DNA from: Chlorella sorokiniana
Lineage: Eukaryota; Chlorophyta; Trebouxiophyceae; Chlorellales; Chlorellaceae
Reading direction: 5' to 3'
DNA: 64,000 nt
Assembly (NCBI GenBank): GCA_025917655.1
Contig: CP084619.1
Coordinates: 3,391,001-3,455,000, forward strand
Part shown: piece after piece, positions 21,862 through 33,051 of the stretch
Numbering within the stretch: position 1 is the stretch's first letter
Layout of the letters: each line of letters starts with the position of its first letter
Translations under genes and position numbers: made by a program
The notes under the pieces: generated by a model
Database searches by the model: none
The model's input: the letters and a program-made list of their open reading frames with translations, nothing else
Told to the model about the DNA's origin: nothing

Positions 21862-22100
21862 GGGACGGCAGGGCGGGATCACACCTGGAGAGCGCCACCA
21901 ATCCATTCAACCTCCCCAAGGAAACCGAGCAAGAGCCATGGCAGCCAGCTGGGCACGGCTCATGAGAATGCCACTGCAATCCAAACATTTAATTGCTGGC
22001 AGTGGAACCGACACAAAGCCGGGGTCAGTCCTGGAGGTGCACGCCGAAGCAGGCATGATGGAGGGGGCAAACCGAACAGGGAAGCCGCTCTCGGCACTGA

Positions 22101-24354
22101 TTACACGCGCCAAGGAACGGGCGTGGTGCAGCAGCCAGCCACCTCACTCCAACCCCCCTCAAAGTAGAAGTTCTTGAGGCGCACGGTGAAGTCGGGTCGC
22201 GGCCCGGTGCCACTGCTCCGCGCCAGCAGCTGGCGCGACCGCTCGCTGGTGGCAAACAGGCGGGCCGCGGCGTCCCAGCTGGCCAGCCCCGCCACCACGT
22301 TGCCGTCTGAGTCGAGGCCCATGCGCAGGCGGGGCGGCGACGGCTGCTGCCCGCCCCCGCCGCCGTCACCGCCGCCGCGGTCGCTGCTGCTGCCGTTTGT
22401 GCCGCGCACCATGGTTTCTGCCCAGGCCACCATGGCTGCCTTGGTGAGGTCTGCCACCGCGGGGTCGGGGGCGCTGCCTGCGGCGCAGATCGCGTCCATG
22501 ACGCCCCGCGCGCATCCAGGAACTGGAAGTGGCCGGCGTTGTGCACCACAATCTCCCAAGCGGGGCCGGTGGCGGCCGCAAAGTAGGTGGCGTGGTTGCT
22601 GTCTGCGTGGGGGTGGGCGGTGGGGGTATAGGGGGCAGCAAGGGTGTGAGTGTGTGTGTGGGGGCGCAGCAAGGTGGGACGTGCGGCCGACAGCGAAGGT
22701 CCCCTGCAGGCTGGCCAGCCGGTAAGGCGGCGCAGCAGCAGCAGGGCAAGGAGAGCCGCCCGCAAGCAGCCCCCGCTAACAATGAAGCAGGCCGGCTTGA
22801 GCCCTGGCCATGCCGCAGCCAGCCCCCCCCACCACACACACCCTGCGGCACGCAGTCGCCGCCGAGGCCTGAGCCCACCACCGCCAGCGGGAGGGAGCGG
22901 CGCTCGGCGCCCAGCCGCGACAGGCCCGCCACCGCTGAGGGGTAGCCGGGGCCCAGGGGCGCGTAGACGGTGACGTCCACGGGGTCCAGCAGGAACAGGG
23001 CACGCACGCGCTCGTCAGACAGCCCCGCCAGCGTGCTGCGGGAGCGCGTACATGTGCGTGGGGTGGGGGGAGGGGGATGAGGTGTGGGGGATGAAGGAGA
23101 CGATTGAAGAGCTGGGAGGACGAAAGAAAGACTGGCAGACGCTGCCTCAGTGGAGTCCCCCAGCCTGTGGGGAGTTTTGCCTGCAAACGCGGCACCTGCC
23201 GCACCGCCCCCTTCGCTCCTCCAGGCATGGCAGCACGCAGCCCCCGGCGCGCGCCCCCTCCGCGCCCCCACACACCCACTCACGCAAGCTTGCCGCCGCG
23301 CGAGTGGCCGCAGAGGAAGACGCGGCTGGTGTCCGCCAGCTGGCGCACGAGCGGGTCGCGCCCGCACCAGTCCACAATCTCCCGCAGCAGCGCCACGCAC
23401 AGCTCGTCGCTCAGCGGCTCCAGCGCCTTTTCGTTGCGGTCCCACAGCAGCACGGTGTAGCCCCAGGAGGCGAGGCGGGTGGCGTAGCCGGCGTACTGGT
23501 CGGAACCCACCAGGAAGCCGCTGGTGAGGATGGCCAGCGGGAAGGGGGCTGCCAATCGGCGGGGTGTGGGTGTATGTGTGGGGGGGCAGGAGGGCAGAGG
23601 TAGGTCTCAGTGCAGCTGGCAACCCAGCACCCATTCTTGCCTCCACTGCAAGCGGCACTGCCGGGCCGCAAGTGAGTCGCTGCCAAAGGCGCACCTTGAG
23701 CCCCACAGATGTGCCCCCCGCGGGTAGACGACTTGGAGGCGGACCAGGCAGCGGTTGTCGGAGCACAGCGGGAAGCAGCTGGCGCCTGCATGATGAACGC
23801 CACGAGCAACAGGACCGGGAGTCGCCCCGCAGATCTGCACTGTGTCAGGCAGCCCCCGCGCAGGCAGGTGGCGTGCTGCAAGGCAGCCGCCGGGCTCACA
23901 TGTGTGCTCCAGGGGGCAGCCGCGCGGGGATGAAGGGCCCCGGCTGGGAGTAGTCGGGAAAAGCCACCGACGTGGCTGCCGGCCAGCTGGGCTTCGCTGC
24001 AGCAATCAGGTCCGCCAGGACCTTGTTTTGGCTTGCAGCGCCGCCTTGCACTGCCGCTTGCGCCGCTGCCGCCGCGGTTGCCGCCGGCGGCCCGCCGGCT
24101 CCTCCAGCGAGCAGCAGGGCGCCGCCGGCCATCAGGAGACGCCGGCGCGACCTGCAGTCACCTGCCGCAACCTCAGCTCTACATCCGCTGTTTGCTGTTG
24201 CCGGGTGGGATCCATCCTCCTGTTGCTGCTGGGCCGCTCGGTGGCAGGAAGGCCGCTCCCGCCGAGGTGGCGGTGCTGCCGCCGTTGCCGCCACCCATGT
24301 CCGCTTCACTGTTGCTGCTTGGGAGGCAGCTGACGCAGTATAAGGCGTCGTCAT
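22101..24354 (-). CDS. CLH: Chlorophyllase
   Basis: Minus-strand gene from ATG 24354. The N-terminus is a plastid-type leader ending in a twin-Arg hydrophobic stretch ([19 protein letters not shown]), as in lumen-bound proteins. Then come [16 protein letters not shown] and, across an intron, [10 protein letters not shown]. The exon 23556-23283 gives [36 protein letters not shown] and the chlorophyllase lipase signature GHSRGGKLA with the catalytic Ser. The exon around 23040-22860 gives [15 protein letters not shown] with the catalytic Asp; the last long exon has [14 protein letters not shown] with the catalytic His. It hydrolyses chlorophyll to chlorophyllide and phytol in the plastid. A base is missing in a C run in LPPLEHT (about 23918) and probably one near 22512. 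Family call is strong; lumen targeting is inferred from the leader only. Confidence 0.88.
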
Positions 24355-24731
24355 GCCTCCCCAGCGACGTCCAGAGGGAGTCCCTGGCGCCCAGAAACCG
24401 GCAGGTTGCAGAGAAGGCTGGGTTGGGCTTCCTGACAGCAAACAGCCCGAAGCTGGATTGTCAGAGCAAGTGAGTTTATTGATGATGAAATGCGATTGGC
24501 CACGCCCTGAAAGGTGCGCCCCAGACTGGAACTCCGTCGTCCTAGTTGGCGCTCATCCTGCTTGGGCACGTTACAGCGTCTGCGACAATCGCATAGTAGC
24601 ATGTGACATCGGCACTGGAGTTGCTTCAGCAGGTTGTTTGCGTCCAATCCGCTTTGTTTAGAGCCCACCCGGCGCGCCTGCTGTCCAGCAACCCTGGCCT
24701 GCCAGCCTCCCCCGACAGTTCAGGCAGCCCG
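24355..24731. promoter_or_regulatory. Divergent promoter region (chlorophyllase / methyltransferase)
   Basis: 377 bp between two divergent start codons. No frame or RNA gene was seen. Any TATA-like element is not clear enough to mark. Confidence 0.4.
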
Positions 24732-26880
24732 ATGGCCTCGCTAACAGCAGCCACTTCTCTACACCACGCCACCTTCGCGGCTGGCGCCCAGCCGCGAGCC
24801 GCCCGTCGGCGGCATGTGCTGGCGACAGCGCAAGCCAGCAACACAAACGTCTCCGGGGTGGCAGACAAGACCAAGCCCGATTGGACTGGTGGGAGGGCTG
24901 CCACAATGACGTGATGGCATGCGTTGCAGAAGAGCACATTGCTTGCTGCATCAGCTGCTTGGCAGCCTTGCACTGCGAGGTGCGCCTGCGGTCGACCAAC
25001 CCTGCTGCCCCCACCTGTGAAAACGCTGAGCAGGCGACGACCTGCTGTCACGCGTGGTCAACGCCGCCATCGGATTCAAGCCGCTGTTCGCTGTGATGAA
25101 GCTGGGCGCGCGGCAGACCATGAAGAGCACAGCGGAAAAGGCGGGGGTGCCTTGGAGCCAGAACATCAAGGAGCTGGAGCAGTCGGGTGGGGGTGTTAGG
25201 GTGGGGTGGGGGAATTGAGCAGATGAGTGGTGACGTTGCAACCCGCATCGAGCATTGTTGCTGGACAGCAGCAACAGTGAAAGCAGGTGCTGGTGTGACA
25301 ACGCATGCTGTGTGGGCGCCAACCTGTCCCGACCCGCTGCTTGCAGAGGTGTATGCGATCAAGGAGGAGATTGAGGACAAGTCGCTCGCATACCCCGACT
25401 ACTACACGGTGCCCTTCCACGGTGAGCGAGCGGGGAAGGGGGCGACTGCGTGCAGAACCAATCTTGTTTGAGCGGCGGCTGCCGACGCACGCCCCACCTG
25501 CTGCCTCCCAGGCTACGACGAGGGCAACCTGAACTGGCTGGCCGCTTTTGAGGTGGAGCCCGCCAGCGAGGTGATGGCGCTGCGCGTGTGGAAGACCGAG
25601 CAGCTGACGCCGCTGCAGGCGCAGGTGGGCCTCCTGGTTGGCGTCGGTGCTTATGAGGCCGCCCCTTGGCGGCCAGTGCACCTGCAGCTCGGTATGGGCG
25701 CAGCCTTCGTCATCACCTGTCCCCCCCTCCCTCCCCCTGCAGACCCGGCTGCGCAAGGCCGTCTACGACGCCATCCGCTCGTTCCAGGCGCGGCACGGCC
25801 TGCGCGAGGTGCGCGCCGCCATCGACATCGGGTGCTCCGTGGGCGTGTCCACCCGCTGGCTGGCCGCCGAGTGGCCCCAGGCAGCCATCACAGGCCTGGA
25901 CCTGTCCCCGCACTTCCTGGCGGTCGCGGAGCTGCGGGAGCGGCAGCAGGGCGGCGGGGGCGGGTGAGCCCCTGCCCCTGCTGCGCTCACTGATGGCATG
26001 CCCGCACGAAGTTTCCTAGCGCTGGCTGCCCGTGCCTGGGCCAGCCTGCAGTCACGTGGATTCCCCATATACAGCTCCCTTGCCCTTCCACTGCTGCGCG
26101 CAGGCAGCGGCAGCGCATCCGCTACATGCACGCCAACATGGAGGCCACGGGCCTGCCCGACGCCTCCTTCGACATGGTTGCGGTGCAGTTTGTGACCCAC
26201 GAGTGCCCCGCCCACGCCATCCAGGCCCTGGTGAGGCCACGGCCCAGCCCGGCGCCGGGCCCGCGGTGGCCTGATGACCTGCTGGCTGTCTGATGGACCC
26301 CCCTTGCAACCTGTGGCATGTAACTTTAAACCTTTCCCCCCTTCGCCCTTTTACCCCCTGCAGATCAAGGAGTGCAAGCGGCTGCTGCGCCCAGGCGGCA
26401 CGCTGGCTCTGGCTGACAACAATCCGCGCAGCAAGGTCATTCAAAACCTGCCGCCGGTGTTGTTCACGTTGATGAAGAGGTGCGCGCGGGCTCTGCGGGT
26501 GGCGGTGCGTGTTCTCGCTCTGCTGCTGGTGGTGTGAGGGAGACCACTGGCAGTTTGCTGCAGATGCTGTCCCCAGCTGTTGTCCGCCTAGTTCCCTGTC
26601 TCGAAGCAAATCGCTTTGTGCTGCCACGTCCTGGTCCTGCTTTTATATTCATTCAAGCTTGCAAAGACCACAGAGCAGCGCTCACCGCATATCCACCCCC
26701 ACCTGATCAAGAACCCAACCACAAACCACGCACCCTCACCCACGCAGCACCGAGCCGCACAGCGACGAGTACTACCAGTTTGACATTGAGCAGTGCATGC
26801 GGGACCACGGGCTGCTGGGGGTGAACACGGTGGAGAGCGACCCGCGCCACCGCGTGGTCCTGGCCTACCTGCCCCAGTGA
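24732..26880 (+). CDS. SAM-dependent class I methyltransferase, predicted plastid
   Basis: Eight exons join cleanly with no frameshift: 24732-24888, 25034-25186, 25347-25421, 25512-25624, 25743-25963, 26104-26230, 26364-26479 and 26748-26880, giving 364 residues. The leader (MASLTAATSLHHATFAAGAQ, Arg-rich after) looks like a plastid transit peptide. Motif I is AIDIGCSVGVSTRWLA, followed by ITGLDLSPHFLAVA (post-I acid), MEATGLPDASFDMVAVQFV and the motif III region LRPGGTLALADNN. The upstream block DYYTVPFHGYDEGNLNW is shared with a conserved plastid methyltransferase family of plants and algae whose substrate is not known to me. Intact frame here is a useful contrast with its broken neighbours. 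Confidence 0.85.
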
Positions 26881-27160
26881 GGGGGTGCGCCCGCCGCCCG
26901 ACTGCGTGTAGGTCCTCATCTTCATTTATCCATCATGAACGAATGCGCAAGATCTTGTTTGGCACTGCCGTTGCAAACAAAAGGCGTGGTTGTTCGTTTG
27001 AGATCAAGGGTGCAGGGACAAATAAAACAGCAAGCTTCTAGGAATACAGTCAGGTATGCTACAACAATAACATAGAGGAATGCAGGTTGTGTCATGAAAG
27101 GCAGTGCTCATGCGAACAAAAGTTGGTTGGTACAAGCATTGGTTGGCAGGGCTGCCGCGC

Positions 27161-29283
27161 TCAGTCACAAAACCGGCCTCCCTGGCTGCGGCCGTGCACC
27201 AGGTCCGCCACAGCCTGGCAGCCTGAAAAAGTGGCGGTGGCCAGCGCGCCAAGGCCAATCATCCCCGCCAGCAGCAGCACGAGCAGGCTGGCTTGGCCGC
27301 TGCGCCTCACGGCTCCGCCGATCAGCAGCGTGCCCAGCAGGGCGGCCACCAGGCAGAGGCCACCAAACACGGCGGCATGTGCCAGGGAGAGGCGGCCCGC
27401 CAAAGAGAAGCCCAGCGCCGCGGTGGAGGCGGAGAAGAGGACCATGAGGCCGCTGGTGGCGGCGGCCGACGACGGGTGCTCCCCAGCTCCAGCAGCAGCG
27501 GCGCCATGACCTGGCAGCAGCAGCGGCGCGGGAACCAGGCATATCACCACTGGCACGCATGCTTGCAGCTGCCTGGCACGCCCACATGGCACAGCGTGTG
27601 TTGAACGTTCTGCTGGGCCACCACGGCATGCAGCGTGAGCTCACCATGCCCCCACCCAGACCCAGGGTGCCCGCCAGGGCGCCACCCGCAAGGGAGGCGG
27701 CGGAGGCAGCTGCCAGGCGGCGTGCGCTCCAAATGCCGTCGCTCGTCGCATCCGCAGCATGCGCAGCAGCCTGGCCGACATCGGGGTGGGCGGCAGCGCT
27801 GCCAGGCGCAACCCGCAGCATGGGCTCCGCTTCGCTGGCGCCGCCGGGCTGGCCCCGCCTGTGCAGGCTGCGCCATGCCAACCAGGCCGACAGGCACACA
27901 GCTGCGACGGCCTGAGCTCCAAACAACGCGCCATGCTGCCAGGTACAACGGCCGTAGCGCTCCTTGCCCACCTGCGGTAAGCAGACGATGTGATATTGGC
28001 AATGCTGAGGCTTGCATGCATGCCTGCGTTTGATGAAACCCCATCACGACCTGGGGAAGGGGGAGGGTCCCTGTCACCGGCCGTTGCTCACCTGAACGGC
28101 CGCAAAGCCCAGCCACAGCAGGGCCATCTGCCCCAGGTTTGGCCAGGTGCCGTCAGGCACGCTCGGCCAGGCCGCGGGTGCACGCTCAAAACCGCCCTGC
28201 CGCCCTTTGGCCTGCTGCTGGCCAGCAGGCTCCGTCTTGGGCCTGGGACTGCTTGGGTGCACCTCGCAGCAGGCATCCTGCAACGTCCCAGGGCGCACCG
28301 CGTCTGCACCAGCAGCCAGAATCCGCCAGGCTGAGGACGCTTCATCTGCCGTGCCGCGATCGTCTGGGCTGCTGCTGGTGCTCCCTGGGCGGGTGACTCC
28401 CGGCCTGCCTGCTGAGTCTGATGAGACTGCCTGCTTGGTTGGCGATGCGGCGGGCGTGATGTCTCGGCTGCTCAGCTCCACAGCCATCTTCTCTGGCGAC
28501 TGGCTGATCTGCCCCTCCAACGATACCTCGGCCTGGCCCTCGGGGCTGCGAAGCAGCCCCTGCTGCTGCGCTTTCAGCTGCTTCTCGGCGCGGCGCATCC
28601 GCAGGCCCATGCACGCGGTGCGCAGCGCCAGCAGCGCCAGCAGCGGGATGAGCAGCAAGGTGACCAGCCAGGCGGGCAGTGCCAGGTTGAGCAGTACGCC
28701 GCAGGACACCCCCAGCAGCAGCAAGGGCAGCAGGGCCAGGGCCAGGTCAAAGGCAATGAGTGGGGTCGCTGGGTGCTCGGGATGCCGCCGCGTCATGCTG
28801 CATGCCACCGAGCCAGCCGCTCCCGCAGCAATGGCGGCCTGGCTCAGCGCGCTGGCTGCTTTAATGTCCATTGACAGCAGGATGCAGAAGAGCGGCACAA
28901 ACACTGCACCGCCGCCCACACCCGCCGCATTGGACAGCGCCGCCACCTGCAGGGGCGGCGGCGGAGGTCACAGGCGTGGGGTGACGCAGGCATGCTCTCG
29001 TGACACCTGATCCGCGCCTTGTGCCAGCAACACTGCAACTCACCAAAGGGGCGAGGGCGAGGGCAGCAATCATGCCAGCAGACAGCTCCAAACTTGCTCT
29101 GGGAACCACACCGCCACTGGGAGCTCGGCCTTGAAGGCCGCCGACCCCCACAAAGGTCGACCCCTGACTGCTTGCTGGGCCTTCGGCCCCGACGGCACTC
29201 GTGGCTAGCGGTCGAGGTGTCGCGAGGTCGGCATTGCTCGCTGCGACAGTCAACACAAACAACAGTCGAAAAGCAGAAGACAT
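27161..29283 (-). CDS. Sulfite exporter TauE/SafE-family membrane permease
   Basis: Exons 29283-29044, 28946-28092, 27971-27645 and 27510-27161 give about 590 residues. A signal peptide (MSSAFRLLFVLTVAASNADL) leads to the first TauE half: ALSNAAGVGGGAVFVPLFCI and LALLPLLLLGVSCGVLLNLA. A hydrophilic loop of about 150 residues (Ser/Gly/Glu-rich) precedes the second half: LAGGALAGTLGLGGGM, APLLLELGEHPSSAAATSG, AAVFGGLCLVAALLGTLLIG and the end SQGGRFCD. The two GxGGG motifs are the family signature. The family moves sulfonates, sulfite or similar anions; plant members can be ER-located regulators. One G is missing near 27482 (LELG/EHPS). It is divergent from NBS1 across 252 bp. Confidence 0.82.
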
Positions 29284-29535
29284 GCGGCCAGTGGCGCGGT
29301 GAGTCTATCGAGGCAGGCCTGCGATATGATAGGCAACTACCGCATGTGGGGCCGACAATGTGGCAGACAGGGCCGCCGCTTAGGGCAGAGGAGAGCACAA
29401 ACATGACCTGGCCTGACGTTTCCCCGACGGGCTGCGGGAGAAAATTTACTGTTTCATAAAAACATACATTCACTTCAAAGTCAAGCTCCCGAAATGGCGG
29501 AACAGTCCCTGAGCCCCTGATCGCTTTGTGCAACC
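29284..29535. promoter_or_regulatory. Divergent promoter region (TauE permease / NBS1)
   Basis: 252 bp between start codons of the TauE-family gene (minus) and NBS1 (plus). No coding frame is supported. Confidence 0.4.
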
Positions 29536-32500
29536 ATGCCCAGTTCCCTATGGCTGTTAGAGGCCAAGCCCTTTGTTGTAGATGATCGCAGCATTGCTGT
29601 GCAAACAGTGAAGTATTGGCTGAAGCCCGGCACGGTGATTGTGGGTCGGAAGGGGCAAGCAGAGCTTGCTGTCGAGGAAGACAAGTCGATCTCCCGCAAG
29701 CATGCGGAGATCACAATTCCCCAAGCGCAGGAGGGCGACGATGAAGCGCCCTACGTGCTTCTCAAGGGTGCGCCGCCGCCAGATGCCTGCCAGGCTCCCC
29801 CTCATTTTCTGGGCTGATAAGCATACCAAAACGGCTATCTGCTCGCTGTGCGTCTTTTGTCAAAGCGTTATTTGTGCATCAGAACATGCTACAAACCAAC
29901 ATTGCTGCAGATAGCAGCAAGTATGGCACCTGGGTGAGCCAGAGCAACACTTGTGATGATGACGAAAAACTGGGGACCGAGGCGGTGCATGTGCACCCCA
30001 ACGATATGGTCAAGTTTGGTTACAAGAGTCCTTTCAAGCTGTACCATCAAGTGAGGTGACAGGAGTCAGGCACGCAGTGTTTCAGGTCGCTGTGCACGGG
30101 GCTACTCCATTGTGCCGCCTGCAATGCATGCAAGTCATCAATCCATGCCGCTTTCGCTGTTTTCAGGACTGGGTGCTGTATCTCGGCGCAGCACAACGCA
30201 ATGCTGCAGATGCAAGGCTGTTGCAAGCGCTGCAGGAGGCCGCCATTGCCACAGGCCTGCCTTTGTCCGGTGCGCATGAGCCAAAGCTAATGCAGGGGGA
30301 TGCCACAGCAGTTGCCCCTCCCCCTGCAACCCAGCCCTTGCTGGCCACGCTGCAGCAATATTGTTGCCCTGCCACACGCAGATGAGCTGACAGACCACCC
30401 TGGGACGCGTGTGCTGGCTCTGGGCGCCGCGCCGCTACATGTGGACAGCGCTACGCTGCTTGCCCTGCTGCGCGGCTACCCCATTGTCGGGGCCAGCTGG
30501 CAAGCTAGCTGCGTCTTGCAACCTCATGTCACCCTGCCAAGCCCAGCTGGCGCCGCATGGTCGTGAGGGTTGTGCGCAATGACAGCTTGGCCCTGCTCCT
30601 TTGGCCCCATGTGTGCAGGCTGCTGGAGTGGCAGCAGCAAAAGGTGTGGTGCAACAGCAGGCCCGAGGAGGCCGCTTACCCCGTGACTCTGCAGTACGCC
30701 CAGCCTGATGGGCGGCTCAAGTCCCTGGCCAGCGCGGACGCCCTGCGCAGCGCGGCAGAGCAGCAGGTGCTGGCTGGGCGCTCGTTGTTGTGGCTGGCGG
30801 CGGCGCGTGACTCAGCCTTGCAAGAGGCAGCGCGCTTGATGGGGGCCGCAAACTTTAATGTGGCGGCATCCGGGCACGCCGCAACGGCAGCAGCGCGGTC
30901 TGAAGGCGCGGTGCTGGTGCGGGCCAAGGAGTCGGACTCTGTGCCAGCAGCCTACAGGAAGCGGCCATGGACCACACGCAACTTGCTCCTTGTGAGGCTG
31001 TCTCGCTTCCATCAGATCGTGCAGCCCCTGCTCTGTATGTGCTGACCTTCCCCCTCCTTTGCTGGCGTGCCCCAAACCCTGACACCTTTGGGATTTCCCC
31101 CTGACTTGCAGGCTGCTATGTTGGAAGGCACCCCAGGTGCGGCCATCCGCCCACCAGCAGCACAGCACACCACGCCAGCTGGCAAGGCCAAGGCACGCAG
31201 CGGTGCGGAGGCATTGGACAGCACCGCCACAGCCAAGGGCCGTGGCAAGGCACGCAGCCAGTTGGCACAGGAGGATGAGCAGCAGGGTGAGGGCAGCGGC
31301 ACGGAGACGGACGCCAGTGAGGACGTGAGCCACGTGCGCAGCTCGGCACGGTGTGTGCTGGCGCTCGACACAGGGGCCAAGGCCGCAGAGGGCCCCAGCG
31401 ATAAGAAGGCCCAGGATGAGCGCCAACAACAGCAGATGGTGCAGCAAGAAGCTGCCGAGCCAGCAGCCAGCCAGGGCGGGGGAGAAAGCGTCGCCAGCCG
31501 GAGCGTGAGCGAGCTGAGCAGGGGCAGGCAGCGGAACCCTTGAAGCTCGGCCCAGCAAAAAAGCGGCGCCGGCAGGACACCACAAGAGCGGCGGCAGCTG
31601 CTGCTGTGGCGCTGCCTGCAGCGCTTCTCGAGCAGCCCACGCTGCCCCTTCTCGATGCTGCAGCTGGCTGGCACACAGTGCAGCACAGGCAGGTGGAGCG
31701 GCGGCAGCCAGAGGCAGCCAGTCCTGGCAGCCAGTCGCCTTCAGAAGCCATGCAGCTCGCAACCAGCGCAGCGGGTGCAAAGCGGAGGGGCCTTGGAGCA
31801 CGACGCAGCAGGAACACAGCTACACTTGCACCTGAGGATGAGTTGCCCACTGAAGCGCCTGCCAGCAGCCAGCAGACGGCTTTGGCCCAGGAACTTAGCG
31901 GGGAGGAGGGGGATGACGAAGGTGCTTCGGTCGTGACGTATCTGCCGCTGGTTGTGTCCCAGCAGCGGGCGGCGCAGCGCCCAGCCAACAACAGCAGCTG
32001 CGCCAATTTCAAGGCATTCCGCAAGGGGGCGGCGGCATGGCCGCCGCAGCAGCCATGACGCGGCCGTTGATTGCTTTTGATGAGCAGCCGTATGCCGAGG
32101 ATGGGCCGCTGAATGGCGATGCCTTTGTGCGGTGGGTGCACGAGGGCGGTGCTGCAGGCGGGAGCGCTTGGGGTGGCTGCGCTCGCCTCCTGAGGGCAGC
32201 CCCGTTGTAGATTCCCTCAATGTACTGCTGCACTCATATCATCACTGCTGCATGCTGTGCAGGGCAGAGGCTGAGCGCCGGCAGAAGGCGCAGCAGGCGG
32301 ATGAGCTGTTCTCCGCCAACGTGAAGGCCAGAAAGGCAGCGGCGATGCCGAACCCCGACGGCGATTCGCCTCCGCCCCCGCTGGTACGTGCCAAGGCCAT
32401 GAGCCTCACTGGGGCTTGTGCGCACCAGCCATACGGTGCTTGAACCCCTGACAGTGTTCCTCCGACTTTCCTGCAGGGCGAGGGCGTGGGCGTGGCACGG

Positions 32501-32539
32501 CTAGAAAGGCGCCGGCAGCAGGGCAGCGGTCGATGCTGA
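29536..32539 (+). CDS. NBS1: Nibrin/NBS1, DNA double-strand-break repair (MRN complex)
   Basis: Exon 1 (29536-29767) and exon 2 (29911-30050) encode an N-terminal FHA domain: GTVIVGRKGQAELAVEEDKS, ISRKHAEITIPQ and, after the intron, DSSKYGTWVS. Exon 3 (from 30167) onward gives a BRCT region, including LLRGYPIVGASW and LLEWQQQKVWCNSRPEEAAY. The middle is long and Ala/Gln/Ser-rich. C-terminal exons carry CANFKAFRKG (about 32005), PLIAFDEQPYAEDG and ELFSANVKARKAAA, matching Nibrin's C-terminal NFKxFxK block used for MRE11 binding. Nibrin recruits MRE11-RAD50 and ATM to breaks in the nucleus. With the frame as read it ends at 32539; one extra C in the run near 32380 would instead give a longer basic tail ending at 32613. 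Frameshifts also occur near 31540 and 32030. Confidence 0.78.
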
Positions 32540-33051
32540 ATTTTCTGCCCACTCCGGGAGCGGACGCGGTCGTGGGCGGGGGCGCGGCAAGGGTTGAGTT
32601 TGTAAAAGACTAGCTACTAGTTACTGTGCACCAACCAATTGTCCAGAATGCAAACGCGGTCATGCACATAAGATGTCCCAAGCCGACGTGAAGCTGCTGG
32701 AGCGGCGACAGCCGCTGCGCCCCCTGGGGGCGCAGTATGCCATCAAGCTGACAGGGAGGGCCTAATTCTGCCTGCCCCTGTCCACCACTATCAGGCGCTG
32801 GTGCTGGTGGATCAAATCGCGCCTACCGCGCTTGGGGTGAAGGTGAGCTCTTCATAATAGGGACCAGCCACGTGGCTTATCAAACTCTCTTGCTGTCTTC
32901 TTGCGCGGGTGCCACCCTTGCAAACTGCATTAACCTCACTGTCGGCGCGCCGCAGAAGGGCCGCCATCACTTGGACTCGGGTTTTCAAGCAGCCGCATCT
33001 CGGGCAGGGTTTCTGCGTCCTCCTTGTCGGCGAGACTGCACACGAGCCAAT
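32540..33051. other. Region between NBS1 and AZG permease with possible small exons
   Basis: ATG 32673 opens a 30-codon frame (MSQADVKLLERRQPLRPLGA...) that stops at 32762; downstream, after an AG at about 32793, a short frame ALVLVDQIAPTALGVK is followed by a good donor. I could not join them with standard splice sites. It may be a 5' UTR of the permease or a small gene. Confidence 0.3.

Noticed and set aside
30812-32141. Two minus-strand frames of more than 320 codons
   Set aside because: Shadows of the low-complexity Ala/Gln middle of NBS1.
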